Source: Mycobacterium angelicum (lineage in GTDB: Bacteria; Actinomycetota; Actinomycetes; Mycobacteriales; Mycobacteriaceae). Taken from it: a stretch of 64,000 nt of DNA. Shown one piece after another: positions 1-9,868 of the stretch. The translations under genes and the position numbers were made by a program. The stretch spans positions 49,850-113,849 of the forward strand of contig NZ_MVHE01000014.1 of NCBI RefSeq assembly GCF_002086155.1, read 5' to 3'. The notes beneath the pieces are model-generated. The model saw only the letters and a list, made by a program, of their open reading frames with translations. It was not told where the DNA came from and did not search any database. Position 1 is the stretch's first letter; each line of letters opens with the position of its first letter.

Positions 1-1578
1 CTTATAGAGACCCTGGTTCAGCAGGTCGACGGGATCGACCAAGGGTGTTGCGGCATCTTCATGCAACTTGCCGATCAGCGACGCGTTATTCAGCGTCAGG
101 TATGCCAGCTTGCCGTCAAGCTGAAGTCGGAGTGACTTTTCGGGCCCGAACGCCGCCTCGACACCCTGCCACAGGTCGGCGTAACTGTCTTCATGCAGCA
201 CCTGCAATTGGGCGAATGTGCGCCGCTGCGCATCGTCGGCATCGTGCATAGACACCGCCAGCATTTCGGTCAAGGACGATACGCCGGCGGTGGCGGGGCC
301 GCTGAGAGCCTTTCCAGCAGAGAGTGTTTGGAACTTTTCTACTGCGCCCGCGAGCGTTTCACTCAGCCCTGCCGGCACGATGCCCTGAGCTACGCCCTGC
401 TGCCAGATGGTGGCAATTGACTTTGAGGGCAGCTGAAAGAGCGTGTCATCGGTAGGCAATCCGGCGCGAAACAGTGCGTAGAACAGTGCCGGGTGAAGCC
501 CGTCGTCTCCGTCTTTGCTCTCGGTGCTGAACTTGTCGGCCAGTGCCGCCAGCGCTACCGCACGTGCATCCCAGCCGGTCTTGTTGGCCAGAAAGGTGAT
601 GTCTTGACACTGGCCGTTCTCCTGCAGGTCGGCCAGCGAGCCGTCGTAGTGGGCGGCGAGATCCGCGGTCAGCGTGTCGTGTTCAGCGCTCAATGACGTT
701 GTGGCGGCATCGGATAGGTGAATGTCGAGCGTAGTGTCGGTACCCGCGTTGTAACGCACGTCTGAGGAGCCCAGCACGGTGTTCTCCCGCACGACGCGCG
801 CCTGTAGGTCGGGTTTCTGTTTGTCCCCCGCATAGCCGAAGGTGGCACTGTAGGACCCGTCGGGGCCGGACACGGTGTCGATTAGGGTCGTGTCGCCGCC
901 GACGTTGCGGTCGATGATGGAGACGGTCAGCTGGCCAGTGCCGGCACGGCTGCTGCTGAACACGTGCCCGCTCACGAGATATGGTCCGTTGCCGGTGACC
1001 GTCAGGTTGACGATCTGCATACGGTCTGCCGCATCGACGACTTCCGTCGCGCGTGCCCGGTTGTCGGTGTCGAAGACGGCTAGGCGCAGCCGCCGAAAAC
1101 CAGTGCTGTCGGGTTTGGCGTAATCGATCGCGTAATTGCCTTCGGGGTCGGTGTCGTCGGCGCCGAGATGCACTGACTCGTTGTCGTTTTCACCGAACAG
1201 CACCACGCGGCCTCTAAAGGGGGTGTCGTCGGCGTTGACGACGTGGCCCGCCACGCCGGATAGGGGTGACCGGTCACTGAAGATGAAAGCAGCGAAGTCC
1301 CGCAGCATCTCGTTGAGCGCGGCGGCGGTGCGGAAATCGACGCTGCCCGAGGCCTCGATGTTTCTGCTATCTTGCACCCTGCGAACGGTTTCCTCCGTGG
1401 CGCCGCCGTAGGCCTGATGCTGTTGCTCGTCGGTGATCGCCTGCACGAGGTCGAGCGCCGCATCTTCGGGATCGAGGAGAAGTGTTCCGCTGCGCAGCAA
1501 TAAGACCAATCCATCCTGCAAGTTGGCCACCTCGGCACCCGTGCTACCCGGGTTGAGCGGTGCGGTGATGGGGCGCAC
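1..1578 (-). CDS. Tc toxin subunit A-like protein (N-terminal 526 codons, runs off window)
   Basis: The reading frame is open from a GTG at 1578 to base 1 and continues past the window edge, so only the N-terminus is seen. The start is chosen because GAGGAGA lies about six bases upstream and 12 bp separate it from the stop of the upstream SpvB/RHS gene. Residues about 8-95 look like a peptidoglycan-binding-type fold (GSTGAEVANLQ near the start, then VDFRTAAALNEML). Residues about 110-310 hold two beta-rich, carboxypeptidase-regulatory-like segments (DPEGNYAIDY, GPDGSYSATF). The following helical part (ITFLANKTGWDARAVALAALAD, then PALFYALFRAGLPTDD) resembles the N-terminal region of TcA/neuraminidase-like Tc subunits. 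In Tc toxins TcA forms the pentameric receptor-binding and translocation channel; whether this one does is inferred. Only the family resemblance and operon position support the call. Confidence 0.75.
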   Translation of the reverse strand, partial: MRPITAPLNPGSTGAEVANLQDGLVLLLRSGTLLLDPEDAALDLVQAITDEQQHQAYGGATEETVRRVQDSRNIEASGSVDFRTAAALNEMLRDFAAFIFSDRSPLSGVAGHVVNADDTPFRGRVVLFGENDNESVHLGADDTDPEGNYAIDYAKPDSTGFRRLRLAVFDTDNRARATEVVDAADRMQIVNLTVTGNGPYLVSGHVFSSSRAGTGQLTVSIIDRNVGGDTTLIDTVSGPDGSYSATFGYAGDKQKPDLQARVVRENTVLGSSDVRYNAGTDTTLDIHLSDAATTSLSAEHDTLTADLAAHYDGSLADLQENGQCQDITFLANKTGWDARAVALAALADKFSTESKDGDDGLHPALFYALFRAGLPTDDTLFQLPSKSIATIWQQGVAQGIVPAGLSETLAGAVEKFQTLSAGKALSGPATAGVSSLTEMLAVSMHDADDAQRRTFAQLQVLHEDSYADLWQGVEAAFGPEKSLRLQLDGKLAYLTLNNASLIGKLHEDAATPLVDPVDLLNQGLYK

Positions 1579-1590
1579 GGCTATCTCCTC

Positions 1591-4500
1591 TCATCTACGC
1601 GAGCGTGTGTATCCGCCCTCGACCGGGGGATGGTGTTCGAGCTTGAACTTTTTGAGCATGGCTCTCGCGAAATCCCAGACCTCTTCGGCTGAGGCATTCT
1701 GATGGGTGTCAATCCACTTCTTCCACAGCGGGTTCCAGCCGCCCTCGGCGCCGCCGGAGTGAATAGCCGAATGCTCACCCTCGCTGAGTGAGATGACCCA
1801 CTTGTCGACGTCGATGCGGAGTCTTGTAAAGAAGGGCCGGAATTCTTTGGCCTGCGGCAGGACGTGGTGCTGGTGATCACGTGGGTAGGCGTTGGCGATG
1901 CGCCGGCCCCGGTCGGCCAAAGCCGCTGCATTGTGCGTTGTTGTGGGAGTCTTCCCGGTGGGTTGAGCGCTGATTTCCCGGCCCTTTGGAGCGATATATG
2001 GCAGCCGAGTGGTTCGAGGGGCAGGCTTACCGTCGCCTTCTCCGAAAGCCGCGGGATCATCAGCTTGAGCAGAACCGACACTTCGTTTCGCGTTGGGATT
2101 CTCGGCGTAATATCTATTCCACGCCTTCGTGTCATACGGATCTTGCGGCGGACCAGAAATTTTACCTTCGCCAGGCTTCAACGCAGACAAGCCTTTTCCG
2201 AGCAGTTGCGCCCCGGCGCCCAAAGCGAAACCCGCAGCGGCACCACCGGCGGCGCCCTGGAACGTCGTGTCGGCATACTGGCGCCCCGAGCTAAGCTCGC
2301 CCTTCTTCACGTCCTGGATGACTTGATCCCCAGCCGACTGCGCGGCGCCACCGACCAGCCCACCCACGCCGCCTTGCAATGCGGCGGGTGCCCCTTTGAG
2401 GGCGCCGCCCGCGGCGCCGCCGGCCGCGAAACTGAGTCCGGTGACTGCTGTGTGCGCGGCGAACTCACCTTCGGTGATGTGGGGCTTGACGGCTTGGGCC
2501 TCGCGTTCGTTGGCCGGTGCGCCGGCTTCGCTGACGGCGGTCAGGGTGGCCACGATAACGATCGCCGCCACCAACAGCCAGGCAAAGTGGCCATTGGGGT
2601 CTATCGCGATTGTCGGCCGGTTGTCGGCATAGCAGTAGAGGTTAAGGCCCCCGCGGACTCCGATGGGATCGCAACTGAGCCAACGTCCTAGCCACGGCAG
2701 GTAATACCGCGCGCCGTGATATGCGAAGCCGGTTTCCTCGTCGCGTTCCTTGCCGGTGTAGCGGTATCTCTTCAGACTGACTTCGGCGGCGCTGCGCCCG
2801 GCCTGAAATGCCGTAGTGCCGTACGGGTGGTACTCCTCGTAGGCGATCAGCCCACCCGCCACGTCGAGTTCCAACGTGACCGAATCCAGTTGGTTGCCAA
2901 TCTGATAGCGCATCCGAGGCTGTTGATCGCCGCCTGTTCGCTCCGTCTCGACGATCGCGACACGTCGATCGCCGTCCATGACATGGACGGTTTGGCGCTC
3001 GAGAACGACGTTCCCGCCGGTGTATTCGCGGTAGACCTCGTAGCCGTCTAGGTACACACGCTCGTTCTTGCGGGCTCCGGCCGCCGTCTCGGTAATTTTG
3101 CGCACTCGCGCGCCCGTCGAATCGTAAACGTAGTACGTGGTTTCGGGGTTACCGCCGTTGACAACCTGCTGCGCGGTGGTCGCCAGTTCGTCCTGGTAGT
3201 TCCAGCCCATGTGCGACAGGTGAGCAACGGAGTCGATCGAGCCGTGCGCGTCATAGCCGTAGGTGAGGCTGTAGCCGCCCACGTCGGAGTAGTCGGGTTG
3301 GTCGGGGTCGGCTGGCAAGCTGGTGGCGAGCAACCGGTTGCTGTCGAGCGCGTATTGATACCGCCGCTGCCACACCACCGCGCCCGGCGCATCAATGTTG
3401 GTACCGGCATGGTGAATAAGCGACATCAGGTTGCCGACGGCGTCATAGCGGAAGCGTTCGACATAGCCGCGCAAACCCAGTAGATCGTTGGGGTGGATGC
3501 GCGACCCGGCGAACGGATAGTCACGCCGGTAAGCGTCGTTGGGTTCGAGCAGAAAGCCCGTCTGGCCGCTGTGTTCGCGGCCGGAGGCCGCCACCAGCCG
3601 GTAGCGGGCGTCATAGATGTAGTCGGTGGTACCGGTGGCTTGCGGTGTCGCGATCACGGCGTCATCGACAACGCGGCTGATGTTGCCGACGGCGTCATAG
3701 GTGTATCGGAGATTTTGCACCACAGTCGAATTCGCGAACAGCATTGACGCCGTCGCGTCAGGCTGGGCGGGACGCTCGGTTCGTGCCGATGTCAAACGGA
3801 ACGTGTAGTCGTCGTAGGCGTATGTGGTCGAAGCCCCGTTGCCGTACTCGACGCGCAACCGCTGCCCTTTGGCGTTGTAATCGACGTTGGTCACGAACGG
3901 AGTTGCTGCCGGCGCGCCATTGAGTGTGACGTCGATACGGTCGAGCAGGTTGGCCTGGTTGAACTGGGCGTGGTACACGCTGCCGTCGGGTTTGGTGACG
4001 GTGGTGGGCCGGTTAAGCGCGTCGTAGCCGATCCGGGTGACGAACCCGGCTCCAGGCTCCAGCTGTGGTGCGGCCGCAGCGGCAACGGCATCGGGGTCAT
4101 CGATGCCGGTCAGCGCGCCCCAGTCCGGTACCGATTTGTAGTCGCGGGCAAGGCTCCGTTCGGTGCTCAGCAGGTTGCCCTTGAAGTCGTAGCTGCTGTT
4201 CGTGGCGACCCCGGCACCGTCGTATGTACTGAACAAATGGCCACGCAGGTTGGCTTGCACGTCCGGGTGGTGTTCGCCGTAGATTTGTCGTTGCACGAGC
4301 ACCTCGGCGTCGGGCATTGCGGCCGCGCGTGGCGAGCCCGCCAAAGTGGTTAGTCCCGAGGCAGTTACGTAAACACTGATGGGACGCCGGGCGCGGTCGT
4401 AGACGTTGCGGCGGCGGTAGCCGCGGCTGTCCCAGCTGAAGAGGGGAGTGCCCGTAGCGTCGGGCAGCGTCCAGCGCTCTCCGCTGTCCATGCTGCGGCT

Positions 4501-7500
4501 GTACAACGGCTGGCCGGCAATGTCGTAGGTTGGCGAGACCCCCTGTGGCCAAATGTTGTTGGGGTCATCCCACGGTATTGCACTGTGCGGCAGCGCCGGT
4601 GTGATGTTTTGGATCACGCGATTGCGGCGTGCATCGACGATCCATAGCGGCTTGCCTTCTGCGTCGAGTCTGTGGAACGTCAGATCCTTGGAATCGGCGC
4701 CGTCGACACGGTTGTGGTGGATCGTGAGTACCGCACGCCCGACGCTGTCGAGCACCGACATAGTTGGCGTGCCGGCATGGGCCGAGGCGCGCAGCGCTGC
4801 AGTGCGTTCGGCGGCATCGGCCGAAGCGCTCATCCGCTGCTGCCACGCGTTGTCCGCCCCGAGGGTGTCGTTGGCGTCGAATTCGGTGCTGTGCCAAGGC
4901 GAGAAATCCGTCTTGGTGTAGCTGCCGTCCGGCAGATCTGTCCGGATCAGGCGCCCGATCGCATCGTAGTAGAGCACGGCCGTGACGCCGGCTTCATGGG
5001 GATCTGCGAACCGGTGGCCGCTCTCGGCGCTGGCGAAGTAGGGCTCGTATCGCTTGACGGGGCTGCCCTTGTTGTTCAAGACCGTCTTGCCGTTGGCGAC
5101 CCAGCGCAACCCTGGGTGTTGCGGCTCCGGCTCGGCCTGGATCTTTCTGACCAACAAGCTGGCACTGCCGTCGAGATAGGAAAACGCGGTTTGCACGACG
5201 CTGTCGTCGTCTTCAGACGCGTGCAGTTCGCGAGCGATGGTGGCCGTCGAGGCGGGGTGCTGTCCCCAGACCACAGTGCCGTCCGCGGCGATGATCTCGC
5301 CGAAGTAGTAGACGGTGTGGGAGGTCGCCCCGGCTAGCAGTTGGCGCGCGCGGTGTTCGTCGTAGTCGTCGGTGACGAAGAACGATTCGAGATTACCGAT
5401 AGTCGGATTGATCACGGCGTCGTCGACGCCGGCAAGACTGTCGCCCTCGCCGTTCTTGCCGCTCAGCGCCGTGATCGTCGGCGAGCCGAGCACATCGTAG
5501 ACAGCTTCGGCGTGGTTGCCGTTGATGTCGCGGATTCGCCGAGGTGCGAGCACTCTGAAATCGAAAAGTTCTGTCGTCATTCGGTTTTCGACGGGATCGA
5601 CATGCGAGAGGACATACAAGTTGGTCTGGTCGTATTGAACCGTGGTCAGGTTGCCGAAAGGGTCGGTGTAGCGCTCGGGCAGGAAGAAGTTCTGCGCTGC
5701 GTCCGCGGTATAGCCGGCGGTGCCCGAGCAACTCCAGTACTGGCCTGCGGTGTCAGCGCCGAGCCGTTCGACCGCGAGCTGTCCACTCAGATAGCCGCTA
5801 ATCGAGTTGTCGTGCAACGTGTTACTGACGTCGGCGGTCAGCTTTTCGTCAAGGATTTCGGTGAGTAGATCCTCGGTGAGGGCCAGGGTATACGTCTCGA
5901 AGGGCAGGGCACGGACGGTCAATTTGCCCAGTGGCGCTGGACCCTGCATGGCGTCCTCGAAGAATAGCGAGCGGGTGTGCTCCACGAGGCGCTTTTGCGG
6001 CGCCACGCCGTCGGGCAGTTGCTGATAGGGGATCTCGGTGACAATCGCGCCGCCGGCCTGGTGAAGCTCACTGAGTTTGAAATTTCGGCGCAACGCCGAC
6101 GGCTCGAGGTAACGGCCGTCACCAGCGTGCTGCGGGGTAATTCCGTTTATCTCATAGGATTTCACTTCGATCGGCAATCGCAGCCGGTAGTCGTCCAGGT
6201 CGGTGTCCGCCACCGGCGGTGCGGGTATGTCGTCGTCGGTGCAGCGCGTCTCCACATAGGTGCAGTGCAGCTGGTCCTGCAGGCGCACCGCAAGGGTCTC
6301 GGCGGCTTCGTCGATCAGCGCATCGTTGAGCCGAGTGGGCGATGGCCGCGGATATCCGACCGTAAGCCCCTGCAGGACGTGGCCATATCTGTCGACGGTG
6401 AGGTTGATGGTGTGGGTGGTCCGCGGATCGGGAGTGAGTTGATCCGGCCGAAGGTCGAGTTCGTAGTGGTAACTGAATGTTTCGGTCTCGAAAGTGTGAA
6501 AACTGGCGTGACGGTTGGCTTTCTGTGGCTGGATCATACGTACACAGTGCGAGTATGTGGTCGCGGCGAAGAGCCGGGTAGGTGTGTGCACGCCGTGCGC
6601 CAGATCGGCCAAGTCGAGTTCGAAAATCTCCTGACGCAGCGGAAGGGTCTTGAAGGCGCGCCACGCTTGGCGTTCCTCGTCGGCGCTGGGGCCGTCGGCG
6701 TCGATTTGCGTCTCGCGCGCAACGCATTCGGAAAAGGCGCCGACGATCTCCTTGCCCTGCGAGGTTACCCATCGCGGGAAGTACTCCTCGCGATATTTGT
6801 CAAGTAGGTGGCCATCGTCGGGCGGCGCCCCGGTGTGGTGCCAGCTCACCGTTTTGACGGGCGGCTGGTGCAGACCTTGGTCGGCGGTGATGTAGGGGCT
6901 GTGTGCATTGAGTGCTGCGAAGGTTCCGTAGTCCTCGGTGTCGATCTGTTCGACACGACCGAAGCCGCGAAACTCCCGCTCGACGCCGTCGAAGTAACCG
7001 TGGTGGTAGCTAAAGGAACTGGTGAAGGTGGTGTTGCGCCAGCGGTCTCGCAGCGTGATCCGTTCCACGACGTGCACAGGGAACGGCAACGTCGTTGCCC
7101 ACGGCTTGCCCGACAGCTTGTCCTGCAGGCAGAATTTCGTCGACGGGGCGTATTCGATTTCCGTCTCCGCGCCGAGATTGTTGCTGATGCGGTTCAGCAG
7201 GTGAGGTTTGTCCCCCATCAGATCGATGTAGCGCAGTGGACGCTGAACATCTCCTGGCAGCGGCGAAGACCACACCAAGCACGCCGTCCCGTTGCCAAGC
7301 AGGTCGACGACATCGAAGTCGACCGGGGCGGCACCCGACGGCAATGCCGGCAACATGACCGGTTCGGCCCAGCCGTTGCCCGACTGGTTGAAATACACGA
7401 CGACACCCCGCTCGCCGATATAGATCAGGTCTGTGGTGCCCGATCCGTCGATGTCGGCCAAACGAATCCGGTGCTGGTCGAATTGCTCGGCGTGGTCCAG

Positions 7501-9462
7501 CGACAGATGTGTCGCAGACCCGTCGGGACCTACCGGCCCGTCCATGTTCACCATGGCGCCAAACCGGCCGTAACCCAGGTTGGGCCAGTAGCACACTCCG
7601 CACCGGCGAATGCGGACCAGATCGGCCAGGCCGTCGCCGCTCATGTCGGCGAGGTGGATGGACTGCTCGGCGTCGGCGAAAACCAATGCGGGCCTGCCGT
7701 ATTCGTCGAGCGGCGGGATCGCGCGCCGATCCGTAGCGAACCCGCGTTCGCCCAGGGACGGGTACCAGGTCAACGCGTCTGTCTCGGTGATGAGGACATC
7801 GGCCAGACCGTCACCGTCGAGGTCGATGAATCGCAGGTTGCGATCGCGCATGTCGCGGTTGGGCAGCTCGTGGAAAGCGACGAACGACTCCCAGCTTGCG
7901 TCGGTGTTGCGTTCATAGAAGCCGGCCGGTGCCGCGAACTGCACGACGTCGGGCTTGCCATCGCCGGCCAGATCGAGGAATTGCGCACCAGATGCCAGCG
8001 TCACCGCCGGCTTCTGCGTGATCAGCTGCGCCGGGCCGAACGCGGCTTCGACGTGCGATTCGCCGTTGTGCGACACCACATTAACGGGGCTCAGGTTGGG
8101 TTTGTAGAACCAGGCGCTGCCCTGTTCGGCGAGGACGCCGGGCAAGCCGTCGCCGTCTAGGTCGACCCATCGGTACGCCACGTTGTCCAGACCGGCAGGG
8201 AGATTCTCCAGACTTGCCGCCGAGAGCTCCCGAACCTCGGACGCGACGACGGCCTCGGTGTAGGCGAACGTCATCGGCGGCAGCGAGCGGGATCGGTAGC
8301 CGGGCCCGCTGCGTTGGTAGCTGCGCTGCGTGACACCCACGAGCTTTGAGAGGCCCGAGCGATCCACTGCCTCGGCAGGCAGGTAGCTGAAGTCGGTGGA
8401 CCGCACTAGGCAGTCGGCGCCGACGTCGGCGTCGTCGGGGAAGTGATGGAACATCAACGTTCGCCGGCATCGGCGGTACGTGCGGATCTCGAAGCCGCTG
8501 CGGTAGGCCGAGAACGGGTCGGCTCGAACCGACCATTCGGGTGTGTCCAGCGCAACCGGCGCATCGTCGTCGTGGTCCCCGTAGTCGAATACAAGCTCAA
8601 AGAACCACTTGTCATCACCGGGAAGTGGTGGCCAGGGCTCGTGCTCACGCAGAGTCGGCAGGTAGGGGTCATGGTTGCCGTATCGAATCCGCTTGAGGTA
8701 TCGGTTCGCCGTCACGTCCCGGTTGTGTTCACTGGCCTTAGTTGTATCGACGTGGCGGTCGTTTTCGCGCTTGTAGCCATAACTGATCGCGTTGCCCTTG
8801 TCGTCGTAAGTGGCACAGATAAGCCAGCTGAAGATGCGTTCGGGATGCGCCGGGTCGCAGATGCGCGATTCGTCGGTGCGGCCGTACCAGGTGGTGATGT
8901 TGTCCGGGGAGATGGAGCGCCAAAAGATATCGGTGGCGTCGGTGAGGTTCGTCCACCGTTCGATGCGCGCGAACGACGCCTCGATGCGGGGGAGATAGTG
9001 CTGGATTCGGTACGGGATGCCCCCAACCGACCGCGTTGGCAGCGACTGTCGGCGCCAGTTTCCGTTCTCCCGCTCGAGAACCGGGACCAGGTCCTCGGCG
9101 CCCGAGAGGATGAAGACGTCCGCTTCGTCCGCGTCGTTGTAGCACGGCAGTCCCTGGTCGGTCTTGCGAGTGATTCCCGGCAGCTGCAGGCGCCAGCCCA
9201 GCCCGAATACGCCGTTCCCGGCGCCCGAATCGTAGGTCAGCGCCAACTGAGGCCCGAAGCCCGCGCGCCCTGGGCTGCAGGCGATCGGCACGCTCATGGA
9301 GCCGGTGCCGATGGTCGGATTCGCGGCAAACTTCTCGCCGATGCCGCGGATCGCTCCGCCGCCCTTGGGGAGATTTATGGACGGGGCTTGCGGTCCAAGC
9401 GGTAGGCCGCCCTGCGGGCCGTTCGGCTGTTGCCAGGGCGCCGGCGAGGGCGTGGCATCCAA
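1591..9462 (-). CDS. SpvB/TcB-TcC (RHS) fusion toxin with C-terminal nuclease-like domain
   Basis: A single 2623-residue protein. The TTG start is forced by an in-frame TGA seven codons upstream and has AGGAAAG/GGGGG upstream. Domains in order (approximate residues): SpvB-like N-terminus (20-330); six FG-GAP/VCBS-like repeats such as DLDGDGLADV (430-725); TcB middle domains (690-1150); RHS/YD repeats (about 1500-2230); RHS core (YTGKERDEETGFAYHGARYY, about 2234) ending GGLNLYCYADNRP and IDPNG near 2290. The length fits TcB (about 1470) plus TcC (about 960) in one chain. The 331-residue tail after the core is the size expected for a Tc hypervariable payload. It starts with a hydrophobic stretch (FAWLLVAAIVIVATL), is Ala/Gly-rich in the middle, and ends in a domain with DHQHHVLPQ (about 2529) and HSAIH (2564-2568). 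By analogy, the shell would enclose the cleaved tail and a TcA channel would inject it. Confidence 0.88.
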   Translation of the reverse strand: MDATPSPAPWQQPNGPQGGLPLGPQAPSINLPKGGGAIRGIGEKFAANPTIGTGSMSVPIACSPGRAGFGPQLALTYDSGAGNGVFGLGWRLQLPGITRKTDQGLPCYNDADEADVFILSGAEDLVPVLERENGNWRRQSLPTRSVGGIPYRIQHYLPRIEASFARIERWTNLTDATDIFWRSISPDNITTWYGRTDESRICDPAHPERIFSWLICATYDDKGNAISYGYKRENDRHVDTTKASEHNRDVTANRYLKRIRYGNHDPYLPTLREHEPWPPLPGDDKWFFELVFDYGDHDDDAPVALDTPEWSVRADPFSAYRSGFEIRTYRRCRRTLMFHHFPDDADVGADCLVRSTDFSYLPAEAVDRSGLSKLVGVTQRSYQRSGPGYRSRSLPPMTFAYTEAVVASEVRELSAASLENLPAGLDNVAYRWVDLDGDGLPGVLAEQGSAWFYKPNLSPVNVVSHNGESHVEAAFGPAQLITQKPAVTLASGAQFLDLAGDGKPDVVQFAAPAGFYERNTDASWESFVAFHELPNRDMRDRNLRFIDLDGDGLADVLITETDALTWYPSLGERGFATDRRAIPPLDEYGRPALVFADAEQSIHLADMSGDGLADLVRIRRCGVCYWPNLGYGRFGAMVNMDGPVGPDGSATHLSLDHAEQFDQHRIRLADIDGSGTTDLIYIGERGVVVYFNQSGNGWAEPVMLPALPSGAAPVDFDVVDLLGNGTACLVWSSPLPGDVQRPLRYIDLMGDKPHLLNRISNNLGAETEIEYAPSTKFCLQDKLSGKPWATTLPFPVHVVERITLRDRWRNTTFTSSFSYHHGYFDGVEREFRGFGRVEQIDTEDYGTFAALNAHSPYITADQGLHQPPVKTVSWHHTGAPPDDGHLLDKYREEYFPRWVTSQGKEIVGAFSECVARETQIDADGPSADEERQAWRAFKTLPLRQEIFELDLADLAHGVHTPTRLFAATTYSHCVRMIQPQKANRHASFHTFETETFSYHYELDLRPDQLTPDPRTTHTINLTVDRYGHVLQGLTVGYPRPSPTRLNDALIDEAAETLAVRLQDQLHCTYVETRCTDDDIPAPPVADTDLDDYRLRLPIEVKSYEINGITPQHAGDGRYLEPSALRRNFKLSELHQAGGAIVTEIPYQQLPDGVAPQKRLVEHTRSLFFEDAMQGPAPLGKLTVRALPFETYTLALTEDLLTEILDEKLTADVSNTLHDNSISGYLSGQLAVERLGADTAGQYWSCSGTAGYTADAAQNFFLPERYTDPFGNLTTVQYDQTNLYVLSHVDPVENRMTTELFDFRVLAPRRIRDINGNHAEAVYDVLGSPTITALSGKNGEGDSLAGVDDAVINPTIGNLESFFVTDDYDEHRARQLLAGATSHTVYYFGEIIAADGTVVWGQHPASTATIARELHASEDDDSVVQTAFSYLDGSASLLVRKIQAEPEPQHPGLRWVANGKTVLNNKGSPVKRYEPYFASAESGHRFADPHEAGVTAVLYYDAIGRLIRTDLPDGSYTKTDFSPWHSTEFDANDTLGADNAWQQRMSASADAAERTAALRASAHAGTPTMSVLDSVGRAVLTIHHNRVDGADSKDLTFHRLDAEGKPLWIVDARRNRVIQNITPALPHSAIPWDDPNNIWPQGVSPTYDIAGQPLYSRSMDSGERWTLPDATGTPLFSWDSRGYRRRNVYDRARRPISVYVTASGLTTLAGSPRAAAMPDAEVLVQRQIYGEHHPDVQANLRGHLFSTYDGAGVATNSSYDFKGNLLSTERSLARDYKSVPDWGALTGIDDPDAVAAAAAPQLEPGAGFVTRIGYDALNRPTTVTKPDGSVYHAQFNQANLLDRIDVTLNGAPAATPFVTNVDYNAKGQRLRVEYGNGASTTYAYDDYTFRLTSARTERPAQPDATASMLFANSTVVQNLRYTYDAVGNISRVVDDAVIATPQATGTTDYIYDARYRLVAASGREHSGQTGFLLEPNDAYRRDYPFAGSRIHPNDLLGLRGYVERFRYDAVGNLMSLIHHAGTNIDAPGAVVWQRRYQYALDSNRLLATSLPADPDQPDYSDVGGYSLTYGYDAHGSIDSVAHLSHMGWNYQDELATTAQQVVNGGNPETTYYVYDSTGARVRKITETAAGARKNERVYLDGYEVYREYTGGNVVLERQTVHVMDGDRRVAIVETERTGGDQQPRMRYQIGNQLDSVTLELDVAGGLIAYEEYHPYGTTAFQAGRSAAEVSLKRYRYTGKERDEETGFAYHGARYYLPWLGRWLSCDPIGVRGGLNLYCYADNRPTIAIDPNGHFAWLLVAAIVIVATLTAVSEAGAPANEREAQAVKPHITEGEFAAHTAVTGLSFAAGGAAGGALKGAPAALQGGVGGLVGGAAQSAGDQVIQDVKKGELSSGRQYADTTFQGAAGGAAAGFALGAGAQLLGKGLSALKPGEGKISGPPQDPYDTKAWNRYYAENPNAKRSVGSAQADDPAAFGEGDGKPAPRTTRLPYIAPKGREISAQPTGKTPTTTHNAAALADRGRRIANAYPRDHQHHVLPQAKEFRPFFTRLRIDVDKWVISLSEGEHSAIHSGGAEGGWNPLWKKWIDTHQNASAEEVWDFARAMLKKFKLEHHPPVEGGYTRSRR

Positions 9463-9634
9463 CGACGTCCCCCGCTTTCCTCACCCGGTAAAGAGGTCAA
9501 CCCCGTCCTGAGGATCGCACGAATTTCTCGATCTCCGGTGTTGCCGTATCGGAGTGGCGGAAAGGTCTTGGTCGCCGATTTAGGGCCGCGGACAGCAGCA
9601 GCATCTGAAACCACGGTGACAGCCGGCGGCGAAA

Positions 9635-9651
9635 GGCAAACAATGCTTGCC
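9635..9651 (-). terminator. Possible terminator hairpin after tRNA-Lys
   Basis: GGCAA and TTGCC arms of five bases surround a seven-base loop, and on the minus strand the hairpin is followed by TTT. It lies 16 bp beyond the 3' end of tRNA-Lys and upstream of the Tc-like operon, so it could separate the two transcripts. The stem is short and the call is weak. Confidence 0.3.
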
Positions 9652-9666
9652 CTTGAAAATGTGAAG

Positions 9667-9739
<73 letters not shown>

Positions 9740-9868
9740 CTTTGGCCGGCCAGAGACCGCTTTGCGACAATAACAGGCATTGCGCCACCGCGCGAAATTC
9801 CAGGTGAGATGTGGCACGGCACCGGGGTGAATCGCGCCAGCTTTCCGCGGACTACGGCTGCAAGGCAC

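Noticed and set aside
6808..8160. 450-codon plus-strand frame inside the SpvB/RHS gene
   Set aside because: Val/Gly/Asp repeats arise from reading FG-GAP repeats backwards; the minus-strand protein has clear domains.
9375..9614. 79-codon minus-strand frame upstream of the toxin gene as a possible immunity or chaperone gene
   Set aside because: It overlaps the start of the SpvB/RHS gene in another frame, is Arg/Pro-rich and has no ribosome-binding site.
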